Positions 1-8,574 of a stretch of DNA of 45,079 bases are shown piece after piece. Source of the DNA: a virus. Positions within the stretch are counted from its first letter, which is position 1. Each line of letters begins with the position of its first letter. The stretch lies in IMG/VR virus record IMGVR_UViG_3300008110_000492, positions 1-45,079 of that record, one strand, 5' to 3'. The notes beneath the pieces were generated by a model. That model was not told the DNA's origin and made no database searches. It saw nothing but the letters and a program-made list of their open reading frames with translations. The translations under genes and the position numbers were made by a program.

Positions 1-1
1 C

Positions 2-2608
2 AGTAGCGGCAGTGCAATGGGCGGTGGCGGCGGCGGTGGAGCAGCAGGTGGCGGCGGTGCAATGGGTGGTGGTGGCGGAATGGTCCAAGCGGTTGTTCCG
101 CCGCCACCGATCATTGGAATGGGTGGTGGCGCAGTATCCCGACCGACTGTTCAACCGACGCCGAGCATTGGAATGGGTGGTAGCCGTATGGCCGGAGATG
201 CTGTACAGCAAATCGTAGGAACTGGCAAAATTTCTGGTCAAGATATCCGAGATCTCCGTGATGCAGGGATTAGTAACCAAAGAATTGGAAATTTAATCGA
301 GAATCGTGGGGCTGGTAATAATGCATCTACCGTAGCCAATCAATTTGGAATAAATATTCCAGGTAGTGGAATGGGCGGTGGGATGAGTGGTGGAGCAGCA
401 GGTAGTGGAGCAGCAGGCGGTGGGGCAGCAGGTGGTGGAGGAGGTGGCGGCGGAGCAGCGGGCAGCAACATTGTCACAAATATCCCAACTCAAAGTCTCG
501 ATTTACAAACACTTCTTTCTGCTCTTAACACGCAGCAAAGTCAACAAGATCTTCTTTTTGCATCTCAACTAGATAGACAAAATTCTGAATACTTTACTGG
601 GCAAAGTCTGCGCCAGATTGAGGCGCTTGGCGCAGAGAATCGCCTAACAGAAAGGGTTCAAGGTGAAGAGCAACGTGCTGGGTTTGCCGCACAAGGTGCG
701 CAACAGCGTCTAGGAATCGAAGCCACTGGGGCGCAAGAACGCAAAACACAGCAAGAACGCTTTATTGGTGAGGCAGGCCTTATTGGTGCACGCGGTTTTG
801 AAGAACGCCTAGGAATTGAAACGACAGGAGCTCAGCAGCGCCTCACACAAGCTGATTTATTAGCTGGACAAAGAGAGCAAATTATTGAAACAGGAGCTCA
901 GCAGCGCCTGACACAAGAAGAGCTCCTTGCGGGTCAAGAACGGCAAATTGGATTAACTGGAGCACAAGAACGTCAGACGCAAACAGAACGTTTTGCTGGT
1001 GAAACAGGACTTATTGGTGCACGCGGCATCGAAGAACGTCTTGGGATTGAGACCACTGGAGCACAACAACGTCGAACACAAGAAGAGCTCCTTGCTGGAC
1101 AAGAACGGCAGATTGGTTTAACTGGCCGAGAACAGCGGGCCACTCAAGCTGAACTTCTTGCCGGACAAGAACGACAAATTGATTTAACTGGAGCACAAGA
1201 ACGTCAAACCCAGCAAGAACGTTTTGCGGGTGAGACAGGACTTATCGGTGCACGTGGGATTCAAGAACGTCTTGGGATTGAAACCACTGGGGCGCAACAG
1301 CGCCTAGGAATTGAAGCTACTGGAGCACAGGAACGTCAAACCCAGCAAGAACGTTTTGCTGGCGAAACAGGACTTATTGGCGCACGCGGAATTCAAGAAC
1401 GTCTAGGCATCGAATCCACTGGTTTACAACAGCGTTTAGGTATTGAAGCTGCTGGTTTACAGGAACGTCAGACACAGACAGAGCGTTTTGCAGGTGAAAC
1501 AGGGCTTGCTCGTATTCGCGGTGAAGAAGAGCGGCGTGGGATTGAGACTACCGGAGAACAACAACGCCGGACACAAGCCGATTTACTTACAGGTCAAGAA
1601 CGGCAGATTGGTTTAACCGGCGAACAGCAGCGTCTTGGGATTGCAGCTACAGGCCGTGAAGAAAGAGCTACACAGCAAGAACGTTTTGCAGGTGAAACAG
1701 GTTTAACTCGTGTTCGCGGTGAAGAAGAGCGTGCAGGAATTGCGGCCACTGGCCGAGAGCAACGCGCCACACAGGCAGAACTGCTTGCTGGACAAGAGCG
1801 ACAAATTGGGCTAACCGGACGTGAAGAACGCCTAGGTATTGCAGCACGTGGACTTGAAGAGCGTTTAGGTATCGCTACTACTGGGCAAGAACAACGTGCT
1901 ACTCAAGCCGAACTTCTTGCCGGACAAGAACGGCAGATAGGCTTAACAGGCCGAGAGCAGCGGGCCACTCAAGCTGAACTTCTTGCTGGACAGGAACGGC
2001 AGATTGGTTTAACTGGACGAGAGCAACGTGCTACCCAAGCTGAACTACTTGCCGGACAAGAGCGACAGATCGGTCTAACCGGACAAGAAGAACGTCTGGG
2101 CATTGCAGCACGTGGACTTGAAGAGCGTTTAGGTATTACCACTACAGGCCGAGAGCAGCGGGCCACTCAAGCTGAACTTCTTGCCGGACAAGAACGTCAG
2201 ATTGGTTTAACCGGTGAGCAACAACGACTCGGAATTGCAGCTACTGGAGCACAAGAACGTCAGACGCAAACAGAACGTTTTGCTGGTGAAACAGGACTTA
2301 TTGGTGCACGCGGTGTTGAAGAGCGCCTAGGCATCGAAACTACTGGAGCTCAACAGCGGCAAACACAAGCTGATTTACTTGCCGGACAAGAACGTCAGAT
2401 TGGCTTGACGGGAGAGCAAGAGCGTGCAACACAGCGTGAACGGTTCGCTGGCGAAACAGGTCTCACTCGTGCTCGCGGCGAAGAAGAGCGTGCTGGAATT
2501 CGTGAAACCGGCAGTGAGCAGCGGCAAACCGGCTTGCAGCAAGAGATGTTCAGGCGCTATAAAGAAGAGCGTGATTATGAGCAGGCTCAGCGCCAGTACC
2601 GAGTATGA
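2..2608 (+). CDS. Very long hendecad-repeat protein (5' truncated by window edge)
   Basis: The reading frame is open to the left edge, so the start is outside the window; the first internal ATG is at 17. Counting from that ATG, residues 1-60 and about 115-150 are runs of Gly/Ala/Met, with a small helical patch between them. From about residue 205 to 845 the protein is almost entirely a 22-residue unit made of two 11-residue halves, for example QERQIGLTGRE then QRATQAELLAG, alternating with variants such as QQERFAGETGL and ARGIEERLGIE. An 11-residue period fits a right-handed coiled coil or a surface-lying amphipathic helix as in LEA-type proteins. The stop overlaps the start of the terminase small-subunit candidate by ATGA. 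Role unknown; a virion shaft or internal virion protein is my inference. I recognise no enzyme domain. Confidence 0.8.
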   Translation, partial: SSGSAMGGGGGGGAAGGGGAMGGGGGMVQAVVPPPPIIGMGGGAVSRPTVQPTPSIGMGGSRMAGDAVQQIVGTGKISGQDIRDLRDAGISNQRIGNLIENRGAGNNASTVANQFGINIPGSGMGGGMSGGAAGSGAAGGGAAGGGGGGGGAAGSNIVTNIPTQSLDLQTLLSALNTQQSQQDLLFASQLDRQNSEYFTGQSLRQIEALGAENRLTERVQGEEQRAGFAAQGAQQRLGIEATGAQERKTQQERFIGEAGLIGARGFEERLGIETTGAQQRLTQADLLAGQREQIIETGAQQRLTQEELLAGQERQIGLTGAQERQTQTERFAGETGLIGARGIEERLGIETTGAQQRRTQEELLAGQERQIGLTGREQRATQAELLAGQERQIDLTGAQERQTQQERFAGETGLIGARGIQERLGIETTGAQQRLGIEATGAQERQTQQERFAGETGLIGARGIQERLGIESTGLQQRLGIEAAGLQERQTQTERFAGETGLARIRGEEERRGIETTGEQQRRTQADLLTGQERQIGLTGEQQRLGIAATGREERATQQERFAGETGLTRVRGEEERAGIAATGREQRATQAELLAGQERQIGLTGREERLGIAARGLEERLGIATTGQEQRATQAELLAGQERQIGLTGREQRATQAELLAGQERQIGLTGREQRATQAELLAGQERQIGLTGQEERLGIAARGLEERLGITTTGREQRATQAELLAGQERQIGLTGEQQRLGIAATGAQERQTQTERFAGETGLIGARGVEERLGIETTGAQQRQTQADLLAGQERQIGLTGEQERATQRERFAGETGLTRARGEEERAGIRETGSEQRQTGLQQEMFRRYKEERDYEQAQRQYRV

Positions 2609-3090
2609 TTTCGTGGCTTGAAACCCTAACCGATAAAGATCGGGAGGTTTTTCTTAACTTCTGCAAAAGGACGAACTCACCCGTTCAGATGTACCTGTAT
2701 GCCAGATTTCTTGGTTTTACAGGAGGCATTATTGAGTGCGACGAATGGGCAAATCGCAAGCATAAAAAACGCGATTTCAGTGCTCTATTGGAGGACGAGA
2801 TCGATTCTATGCAACAGGATATTTTAAAATTACGCGAAGCCATTGACATGGGGATGGTTAAGCAAGATATGGGCACTGCTCGAATTGCTATGTTGCAGAA
2901 GGAATTACGCGGAACTATTAAACAACTAAGTGACGAGCGCGTCTTGTTAGATAAACAAGGTTTGATTCTCGCTGGTGCCGATAGAGCTTTGCGTGAAATG
3001 TTATCGATTTTCCGTGATGATCCTATTGAAGGGCCGCTCACTGAAGCCTCTATGGGCGTCTGGACTAAAATCCTACAAGAAGAGTCGTAA
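2605..3090 (+). CDS. terS: Terminase small subunit candidate
   Basis: 161 residues. The start codon overlaps the previous stop (ATGA), indicating translational coupling. The N-terminal 55 residues could form a helix-turn-helix (around SPVQMYLYARFLGF), followed by a long helical, probably coiled-coil region at residues 60-130. This layout, and the position directly before the large terminase gene, fit the DNA-recognition subunit that selects genome ends for packaging. There is no sequence signature that proves it, so the call rests mainly on position and architecture. Confidence 0.55.
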   Translation: MISWLETLTDKDREVFLNFCKRTNSPVQMYLYARFLGFTGGIIECDEWANRKHKKRDFSALLEDEIDSMQQDILKLREAIDMGMVKQDMGTARIAMLQKELRGTIKQLSDERVLLDKQGLILAGADRALREMLSIFRDDPIEGPLTEASMGVWTKILQEES

Positions 3091-3131
3091 GCTGAGTGCG
3101 CTAAGCTACGGCTTAGTGATGTTGAAAGGAC

Positions 3132-4655
3132 GTGGCCGGAACAAGTCTTTATTCAGTTTATAGGCGTACGGCGCGAGCAGCAGCTCAAAAGCGAGTAGTT
3201 AAACAAACTAGTAGCGTCGATATTGCGCGGGCACGTACGGATTTTGCTTATTTTTGTGATGTAGTCGGAGACAAACCGCCGGCAGCCCATCACCTTGAAT
3301 GGCACAAGCACTTATGTACTGATGAAGACTCGGTCTGCCTAAAAGGTATTGCTGGCCCAAACATAGATATTCTTGCCCCACGTGGTAGCGCAAAATCCAG
3401 TGTTTTAGGTTTATTCACTGCCTGGACTATTGGCGTGCACGCGCTGCATAAAATGCCGTTGAAGATTCTTTATATTTCGTACACAATTGATGTTGCACGC
3501 CCAAAAAGTGCAGCGATCAAAAGAATTATTGAAGAGAGTAAAACTTATAACGAAATTTTCCCAATGGTTAAAATTGCCAAAGGGATTAACTCTAACGAGT
3601 ATTGGAGCATTGATTGGAAATTCGCTGGAATTAAATCAACCGGTGAAGAGGAATTTACTGTTTGTTGTGCAGGCTTGAAAGGCGCTGTGACCTCTAAGCG
3701 TTCACATCTTTGTATTATTGACGACATCTGTAAATCTGCTGACGAAATTAAAAATAGAGATATTCGAACAGCAATGGAAGATAACTGGAATTCCGTTATT
3801 GTTCCAACTATGTTCGAAGGTGGTCGCGCTATCTGCTTAGGTACGCGTTTCCGGCATGATGATATGCACGGCACCACCTTTATTCCAGCTAATGATTGGG
3901 TCCAACTGGTGCAGTCGGCGATTGTTGTTGATCAGGAAGGTGAAGAAATCTCCTATTGGCCCGACATGTGGTCTTTAGAGTATCTGCAAGATCGACGACG
4001 ACAAGCGCCAATTGCTTTTAGTTTCCAGTACCAAAACCAAATTGTACAAACTAGTGAGCTGTCGCTCTCACCTGACTTAATTGTGAAGGGCACAATTGCC
4101 ACACAATTTGATGCCATGGGGGTTGGTGTTGATCTTTCTGCTGGTGTTCGAGAGCAGAATGATTACACCGCGTTCGTGATGGGTGGTCGCGTCAAAGATA
4201 AAATTCACATCATCGACTGTAAACGAATCCGTATTATGGGTAACCTAGAAAAGCTGGAAGCCCTTATGGAGATGATGGAGGAGTGGGGCGTCATCCATAA
4301 GGATGGCGGGCGGTATTTCCCCACTGGAAGCAATATCGATATCTGGTCAGAGGCTGTTGCCTACCAAGCCTCGTTAGAAGCTGATTTTAAACGAATCTGT
4401 CTTGGTGACCACGGACTTTATAATATGCACTGGCATGCGGTCAAAGGTTTTCGGGGAGATAAGGTTGCACGCTTCCGTGGAATCATGGGCTTGTTCGAGC
4501 AGCGTAAGTTAATTTTCAATAAATATCGACGGTTCGGGCCGTTAACAGATGAGATCATTAATTTTGGTGTTAGCTCCCATGATGACACAGTCGACGCATT
4601 GGTATGGCTTTGCAACGGTCTGATGACACGTGGCAAATTGGAGCTAGCGTTTTAA
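3132..4655 (+). CDS. terL: Terminase large subunit (packaging ATPase/nuclease)
   Basis: 507 residues. It pumps DNA into the prohead and cuts it. The Walker A-like motif APRGSAKSS lies near residues 82-90, Walker B CIIDDI near 194-199, and the C-terminal RNase H-like nuclease shows the first acidic motif GVDLSAG near 332 and the late motif SHDDTVDAL near 482-490. The length is normal for TerL. The start is a GTG preceded by a GAAAGGA-type ribosome binding site. An earlier start is not available close by, and the first ATG comes far into the ATPase domain. Downstream are a small AbrB-like gene and the portal gene, the usual packaging order. Confidence 0.93.
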   Translation: MAGTSLYSVYRRTARAAAQKRVVKQTSSVDIARARTDFAYFCDVVGDKPPAAHHLEWHKHLCTDEDSVCLKGIAGPNIDILAPRGSAKSSVLGLFTAWTIGVHALHKMPLKILYISYTIDVARPKSAAIKRIIEESKTYNEIFPMVKIAKGINSNEYWSIDWKFAGIKSTGEEEFTVCCAGLKGAVTSKRSHLCIIDDICKSADEIKNRDIRTAMEDNWNSVIVPTMFEGGRAICLGTRFRHDDMHGTTFIPANDWVQLVQSAIVVDQEGEEISYWPDMWSLEYLQDRRRQAPIAFSFQYQNQIVQTSELSLSPDLIVKGTIATQFDAMGVGVDLSAGVREQNDYTAFVMGGRVKDKIHIIDCKRIRIMGNLEKLEALMEMMEEWGVIHKDGGRYFPTGSNIDIWSEAVAYQASLEADFKRICLGDHGLYNMHWHAVKGFRGDKVARFRGIMGLFEQRKLIFNKYRRFGPLTDEIINFGVSSHDDTVDALVWLCNGLMTRGKLELAF

Positions 4656-4714
4656 CTCTGGATATGAACAGAGATAAAGTATTTTGGATCTAAACTAAAA
4701 AGGTCCTATTCCCA

Positions 4715-4897
4715 ATGTCCACCAGCTATTACACCTTAGAGCTTGAGCAGGATGCCTACGGCTCTGCCGTCATTCCTCTGCCAGACGAACTGTGTCACGA
4801 CATGGCGCTCCAACCTAATGAGCGATTTGAAGTCGAAGTGGAGGATGACACCATCACGCTCAAACGCGTTGCTGCTGGCTACGATATTGAACAATAA
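4715..4897 (+). CDS. AbrB/SpoVT-like swapped-hairpin small protein
   Basis: 60 residues. The sequence VIPLPDELCHDMALQPNERF followed by EVEVEDDTITLKRV has the layout of an AbrB/MazE-type swapped-hairpin fold: strand, LP-D-E-L turn, helix cap, then two strands. These usually bind DNA as dimers, as antitoxins or transition-state regulators. No toxin gene is next to it. It sits between terL and the portal gene, so it could regulate late genes or simply be carried there. A second protein of the same type is encoded at 41892-42098 on the other strand. Confidence 0.6.
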   Translation: MSTSYYTLELEQDAYGSAVIPLPDELCHDMALQPNERFEVEVEDDTITLKRVAAGYDIEQ

Positions 4898-4917
4898 GCT
4901 GAATTCCCAGATTGACC

Positions 4918-7176
4918 ATGAGCGATAGTAAAAACGTTCTAGATTCTATGCTCAAGGCGGTCATTTCCCGCGATGGTAGCGATCAAACCGATACCATGCT
5001 GGTAAATGCCCACCTCTCCCAAATGAAGATGTTTGGGGTGCGTCAGGGTGTTGAGTTCTACCCAGCCCAAGATAACTTGGGCACACAGCGATCTGATTTT
5101 ATTCAGCAGGTCATCAAGTTTAATAAACTGGATGCTCGTCTGGACTCGATCTGGGATCGCTTTTTGGCCTATGGTAAAGGTCTTTTTTATATTCGACCGA
5201 CTAAGAAAACATATCGACTCTACTGGTTCGATAAAGATGCGTATCGAACTTACTACTCTACAGAGGGAGATTTAGAAGAAGTCATCATTATTTATCCGTA
5301 CAAAGTAAAGTCTACGAAAGGCTTTCAAGGTGTTGGTTTAAGTACGGATAAACGTTATATGCGTCTTCGTATTACAGCGACTGAAATTGAAGAGTTCCAC
5401 AGCGAACAAGAAATTTCTTTCGACATGCCGTCACTGGAAGCTGGCGCTTTCGAAAAGAAGACCGTTGTCAACAGCATGGAATTTATTCCATGTGTGGAAG
5501 TATTTAACAATCCAGATGCTTTTGGCACCGAAGGTAGCGGTGAATTTGATTGGATGGCTAACCAGATCATCGCTCACGATGAAATGGTTAAAAACATTCG
5601 AGCAAACCTTTCATTTTTCGGCAATCCCACATTACTCTCTTCCAGGCCAAAGCAAGATATTGTCGAGAGTAACGACACCGATGTAGCACAGCGCCCCAGT
5701 ATTTCCAGTCAGTCTGGATTCCAGTCTGAGTTTTTCTTATCCAGTTCAACCTTTAAGCAGGATAACGTCACACGGCAGCCTCCAGGCTATATCGGAAAGC
5801 CTGGCTCCGGCATGCGCGTACCTCGAGTCATCGCGAACCTGGAGCCAACAGATCGTGTCGGTTTTATCACCCCAAACGCAGTTAGCACAGATCAGGCGCG
5901 GTATGCAGAACAGCTTCGTAGTGAAATTCGCTTAGCACTTGGTGGCATTGATGATTTAAGCATCACCAACGTAACTGCAACCGAGATCAAATCGGCTTAT
6001 GGACGTGTCAGTGCTACAGCCAAGAAGAAATGCTTGATGCTCTATACATACGGCATTTGCCGTTGCTTCGAATTAATGATCTTCCAGGAAGAGCAAATCT
6101 TCCGTAAATCATTGGCATACTCACTGGGTATTAAGTATCCAATTCCTCCCGAAGATACAGAGGACGAGGCTGCTGTAACTAAGTACGAAAAACAGTTGGT
6201 AACTTATGAGAAGAAACTTCAAAAAGCTCTAGATGCTGTTATCGAGAACCGCGAGATTCCCAGTGGCGTTTTAGGTCTTGCCCCAGACGGTGATCGTGCT
6301 GTTATGTGGCGCTGGATGGGACCTGTATACGAAGATACGGCACAAGATAAACTTAACCAATCTATCTTCACGAGGAACCTACAGGAATTAGGGGTTGATA
6401 GCATTGAAGCACTGAAGTATTTATTCCCTTCTAAAACGGATGATGAAATCGCGGGGATGCTCTCCGGTTTCCCATTCCGAATGGTAGGGGAAGTACAGAG
6501 GGCCTACTCAGCATTTATTGATCTAATCAATCAAGAAATGCGAACACCACATCCACAGCAACCGAATTTACCGATGGCTGCGGATCCGAGATTAGATCTC
6601 ACTCCCTTCCTTTACCGAACACTCGAAAGCCTACAAAAAGAGGTAACTTATGCAGGCCGATACCGCAATGCCGACCCAATCGGCACCCCAAGCATCCCCG
6701 ATCCAGCCGAGCAGCTACGGGGCTCCGGTGGCGCAGACGGCGGCACAAGCGCCAACGGTTTCAACGACGTCCCAATGGGTGGCGCCCTACCAGCAAGCGG
6801 TGGCCCCAGCCCCGCAAATGCAGGCCCAGATGGGGGTCAATCCGTACCTGTCAACCCCTACAGCGTCATACCCCCAAGCGTACCAGGCAGCCCCACAAGC
6901 GGAGAACCCTTACAAGGAGGCGTTCAACAAGGTAGTGGGGCTCCTGAGTTCGCCCGTCCAATTCCCGTTCCAGGGTCAACAGTACAGTCAGAACCAAGCC
7001 TACGACCAGGCCAATTACGCTTCCCAACAGGGTCTCCAGTACAACAATTTGGCGACGGAGACCTATACGCCTTCGAACAACAGCAGCCAGGCGTATTACA
7101 ACGACTATTCCCAAACTTCTCCGGTAATAACGGAGGAAATGCTGCTGGACAACGGGGTAAGCGAGCAAAGTCTTGA
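4918..7176 (+). CDS. Portal protein with long overprinted C-terminal tail
   Basis: 752 residues from ATG 4918; a TTG six bases upstream is possible. The dodecameric portal forms the DNA gate at one capsid vertex. The assignment rests on position after terL, length, a helix-rich clip/stem region with AVSTDQARYAEQLRSEIRLAL around residues 325-345, and a conserved-looking ATEIKSAYGRVSATAKKK stretch that resembles the stem helix of other portals. From about residue 577 on, the protein becomes Pro/Gly/Ser-rich and disordered, and its DNA is also read in another frame by the next gene for 527 nt. The true stop is at 7176, but how much of the tail is functional is unclear. Confidence 0.8.
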   Translation: MSDSKNVLDSMLKAVISRDGSDQTDTMLVNAHLSQMKMFGVRQGVEFYPAQDNLGTQRSDFIQQVIKFNKLDARLDSIWDRFLAYGKGLFYIRPTKKTYRLYWFDKDAYRTYYSTEGDLEEVIIIYPYKVKSTKGFQGVGLSTDKRYMRLRITATEIEEFHSEQEISFDMPSLEAGAFEKKTVVNSMEFIPCVEVFNNPDAFGTEGSGEFDWMANQIIAHDEMVKNIRANLSFFGNPTLLSSRPKQDIVESNDTDVAQRPSISSQSGFQSEFFLSSSTFKQDNVTRQPPGYIGKPGSGMRVPRVIANLEPTDRVGFITPNAVSTDQARYAEQLRSEIRLALGGIDDLSITNVTATEIKSAYGRVSATAKKKCLMLYTYGICRCFELMIFQEEQIFRKSLAYSLGIKYPIPPEDTEDEAAVTKYEKQLVTYEKKLQKALDAVIENREIPSGVLGLAPDGDRAVMWRWMGPVYEDTAQDKLNQSIFTRNLQELGVDSIEALKYLFPSKTDDEIAGMLSGFPFRMVGEVQRAYSAFIDLINQEMRTPHPQQPNLPMAADPRLDLTPFLYRTLESLQKEVTYAGRYRNADPIGTPSIPDPAEQLRGSGGADGGTSANGFNDVPMGGALPASGGPSPANAGPDGGQSVPVNPYSVIPPSVPGSPTSGEPLQGGVQQGSGAPEFARPIPVPGSTVQSEPSLRPGQLRFPTGSPVQQFGDGDLYAFEQQQPGVLQRLFPNFSGNNGGNAAGQRGKRAKS

Positions 7177-7648
7177 TGTCATCAACCACTTCGGTGCTGA
7201 TGCTCCAGCCCTTCTGAACCAGTACGCTTGTTCTGTAGAAGACACGCTGCTCGCTACCAATGCGCAGCTTCAAGAGGCCATCGGTCTGCTTCAGGAGCTT
7301 TCTCATGAGCACCGCGCTTATGAGGCTATCCTGACGGATCCAGATATCCTGGCCGATTACACCTGCGAATTCTTTGGCGAGAACGGTCCTTATCCAATCC
7401 CCGATTCGGAAATTGGTTACGGCCGTCCCCAGGGGCAGGCAATTGGTACTCAGTATCAGCGCCCCACTGCTCCTGAGCGTCCTCAGATGCCTGTTCCTCC
7501 TCAACCCCAGATGCAAGGCAACCCCGCCGCCTTCTGGAACAATTTTGGAGCCCTGGCTGAGCGTGATCCCGCCAACGCCTGGCGTTATCTGAACTCTGCA
7601 CAACAGAACCCTGACGTGTTCCGCCAGAAAATGCTGGTGATGGAGTGA
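6650..7648 (+). CDS. Scaffold-like protein, 5' half overlaps portal gene in +1 frame
   Basis: 332 residues. It starts at an ATG behind a good ribosome binding site (AAAGAGGTAACTT before ATG). Residues 1-175 are Gln/Pro/Ala/Tyr-rich and disordered. Residues 180-245 form a helical segment (ITEEMLLDNGV through HEHRAYEAIL), followed by a Pro-rich linker and a short C-terminal helix with AFWNNFGALAERDP. Its position between portal and capsid, and its low complexity plus C-terminal helix, fit a capsid scaffolding or core protein; that is inference. Two tandem hairpins follow the stop. Confidence 0.75.
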   Translation: MQADTAMPTQSAPQASPIQPSSYGAPVAQTAAQAPTVSTTSQWVAPYQQAVAPAPQMQAQMGVNPYLSTPTASYPQAYQAAPQAENPYKEAFNKVVGLLSSPVQFPFQGQQYSQNQAYDQANYASQQGLQYNNLATETYTPSNNSSQAYYNDYSQTSPVITEEMLLDNGVSEQSLDVINHFGADAPALLNQYACSVEDTLLATNAQLQEAIGLLQELSHEHRAYEAILTDPDILADYTCEFFGENGPYPIPDSEIGYGRPQGQAIGTQYQRPTAPERPQMPVPPQPQMQGNPAAFWNNFGALAERDPANAWRYLNSAQQNPDVFRQKMLVME

Positions 7649-7657
7649 TACTCGTAA

Positions 7658-7682
7658 TCCTAATAAACGTCGTTTATTAGGA
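7658..7682 (+). terminator. Hairpin after the portal/scaffold genes
   Basis: A perfect 11-bp inverted repeat, TCCTAATAAAC and GTTTATTAGGA, separated by GTC. It lies just past the scaffold stop. There is no T-run directly after it, so it is more likely an RNA-stabilising or pausing hairpin acting together with the second hairpin downstream. Confidence 0.5.
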
Positions 7683-7703
7683 AAATGAGTAATTGTAAAA
7701 TAA

Positions 7704-7730
7704 GGGGTAGCAATGCTACCTCTTTTATTT
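7704..7730 (+). terminator. Rho-independent terminator
   Basis: Stem GGGGTAGC and GCTACCTC (one G-T pair) with an AAT loop, followed by TTTTATTT. It is the second hairpin in the gap between the scaffold gene and the next gene at 7744, and would separate packaging from capsid-region transcription. Confidence 0.65.
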
Positions 7731-7743
7731 AGCGGATTTTATT

Positions 7744-8175
7744 ATGGCAGCCCAAAAGAGTAGTGCTAGAGCACGAGCTGAGCAATTTCTGATTAATGTA
7801 GGAACTGCAGGTGGGCCGGTCGGATCAGCAGCTCTGTATACTTTTGGCGCTGCTAACTTAGCCTCTCAAGCGCAGGCTGGTAGAGTTGACCAGTATGCAG
7901 CAATGCGTGACGCTACTGCCGGTCGTGTGATTGGCACGACAAATGCACCCGCACCTGCGATGCCGCGAGACCTCGATAGTGCTTACTTGAAGTTAAATCT
8001 TCCAGGATCTCCGTTACCGGGCAATGCGTTGCTTTCGGCTCAAAATCAAAGTGCTGCTGAAGTGACGCAGAATAATATCCTCACAAATGAGCAATATGCA
8101 CGTTTGCAGGGAATGCCAGCGCTTGGAATGTTATCTATGGGTTTGTTAGCCGCCAACAACTCTAAAAAAGGTTAA
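7744..8175 (+). CDS. Hypothetical Ala-rich protein before the capsid genes
   Basis: 143 residues, rich in Ala, Gln and Asn. The N-terminus is basic and helical, there is a small hydrophobic Gly/Ala segment near residues 25-45, and a second Met/Leu/Gly-rich segment near the C-terminus (MPALGMLSMGLLAANN). No family recognised. Its place between scaffold and capsid genes suggests a minor virion or internal head protein. Confidence 0.65.
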   Translation: MAAQKSSARARAEQFLINVGTAGGPVGSAALYTFGAANLASQAQAGRVDQYAAMRDATAGRVIGTTNAPAPAMPRDLDSAYLKLNLPGSPLPGNALLSAQNQSAAEVTQNNILTNEQYARLQGMPALGMLSMGLLAANNSKKG

Positions 8176-8180
8176 AAGTA

Positions 8181-8444
8181 ATGAAAAAAGAAAAAGCCGT
8201 TAAGAAAGCTAAGGCGCGTAAACAGCAGGCTGGGGCACGCACTCTTGAGCTTGAGGCTGCTCTTCAGATGGCGCAAGCGCAACTAATTGATCCTGAAATC
8301 CAAGCAGAACGAGTGGATATGCAGCCAGCAGATGGCTACGTCAATCCATATCGTGCACTTGGTTACATGGCTCCAATGGCTTATTCCCCTGGCAACATGA
8401 TCAGTGGCTATAACTTTGGTCAGATGGTGAATCCGGAAGCTTAA
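8181..8444 (+). CDS. Small basic protein, Lys-rich N-terminus
   Basis: 87 residues. The first 15 are nearly all Lys/Ala (MKKEKAVKKAKARKQQ), then comes a helix, then a Tyr/Met/Gly/Pro-rich tail. It starts five bases after the previous stop behind AAAAGTA. The basic N-terminus suggests DNA contact inside the head. Function unknown. Confidence 0.65.
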   Translation: MKKEKAVKKAKARKQQAGARTLELEAALQMAQAQLIDPEIQAERVDMQPADGYVNPYRALGYMAPMAYSPGNMISGYNFGQMVNPEA

Positions 8445-8465
8445 TAATCCGGATTGATAAAGTCT

Positions 8466-8474
8466 TGCTATAAT
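8466..8474 (+). promoter_or_regulatory. Extended -10 promoter upstream of capsid gene
   Basis: TGCTATAAT matches an extended -10 element (TG-N-TATAAT) 100 nt before the major capsid ATG. No good -35 box stands 17 nt upstream, which is usual for extended -10 promoters. The transcript would have a leader of about 95 nt and could drive the capsid and following virion gene to the terminator at 10581. Confidence 0.5.
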
Positions 8475-8574
8475 TTTCTTAATGGAACCAACAGTTCCAG
8501 AGTTAACAGCTTTGGCTGTTGAGTTTGAGGCTTACCGTCTCAGGTATCAGCTTACTCTACGCTGAGAAACCAAC

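Noticed and set aside
6866-7603. 245-codon minus-strand frame across the portal/scaffold overlap
   Set aside because: Antisense to a region already read in two plus frames; sequence is Arg/Leu/Val-rich without motifs and without a ribosome binding site.
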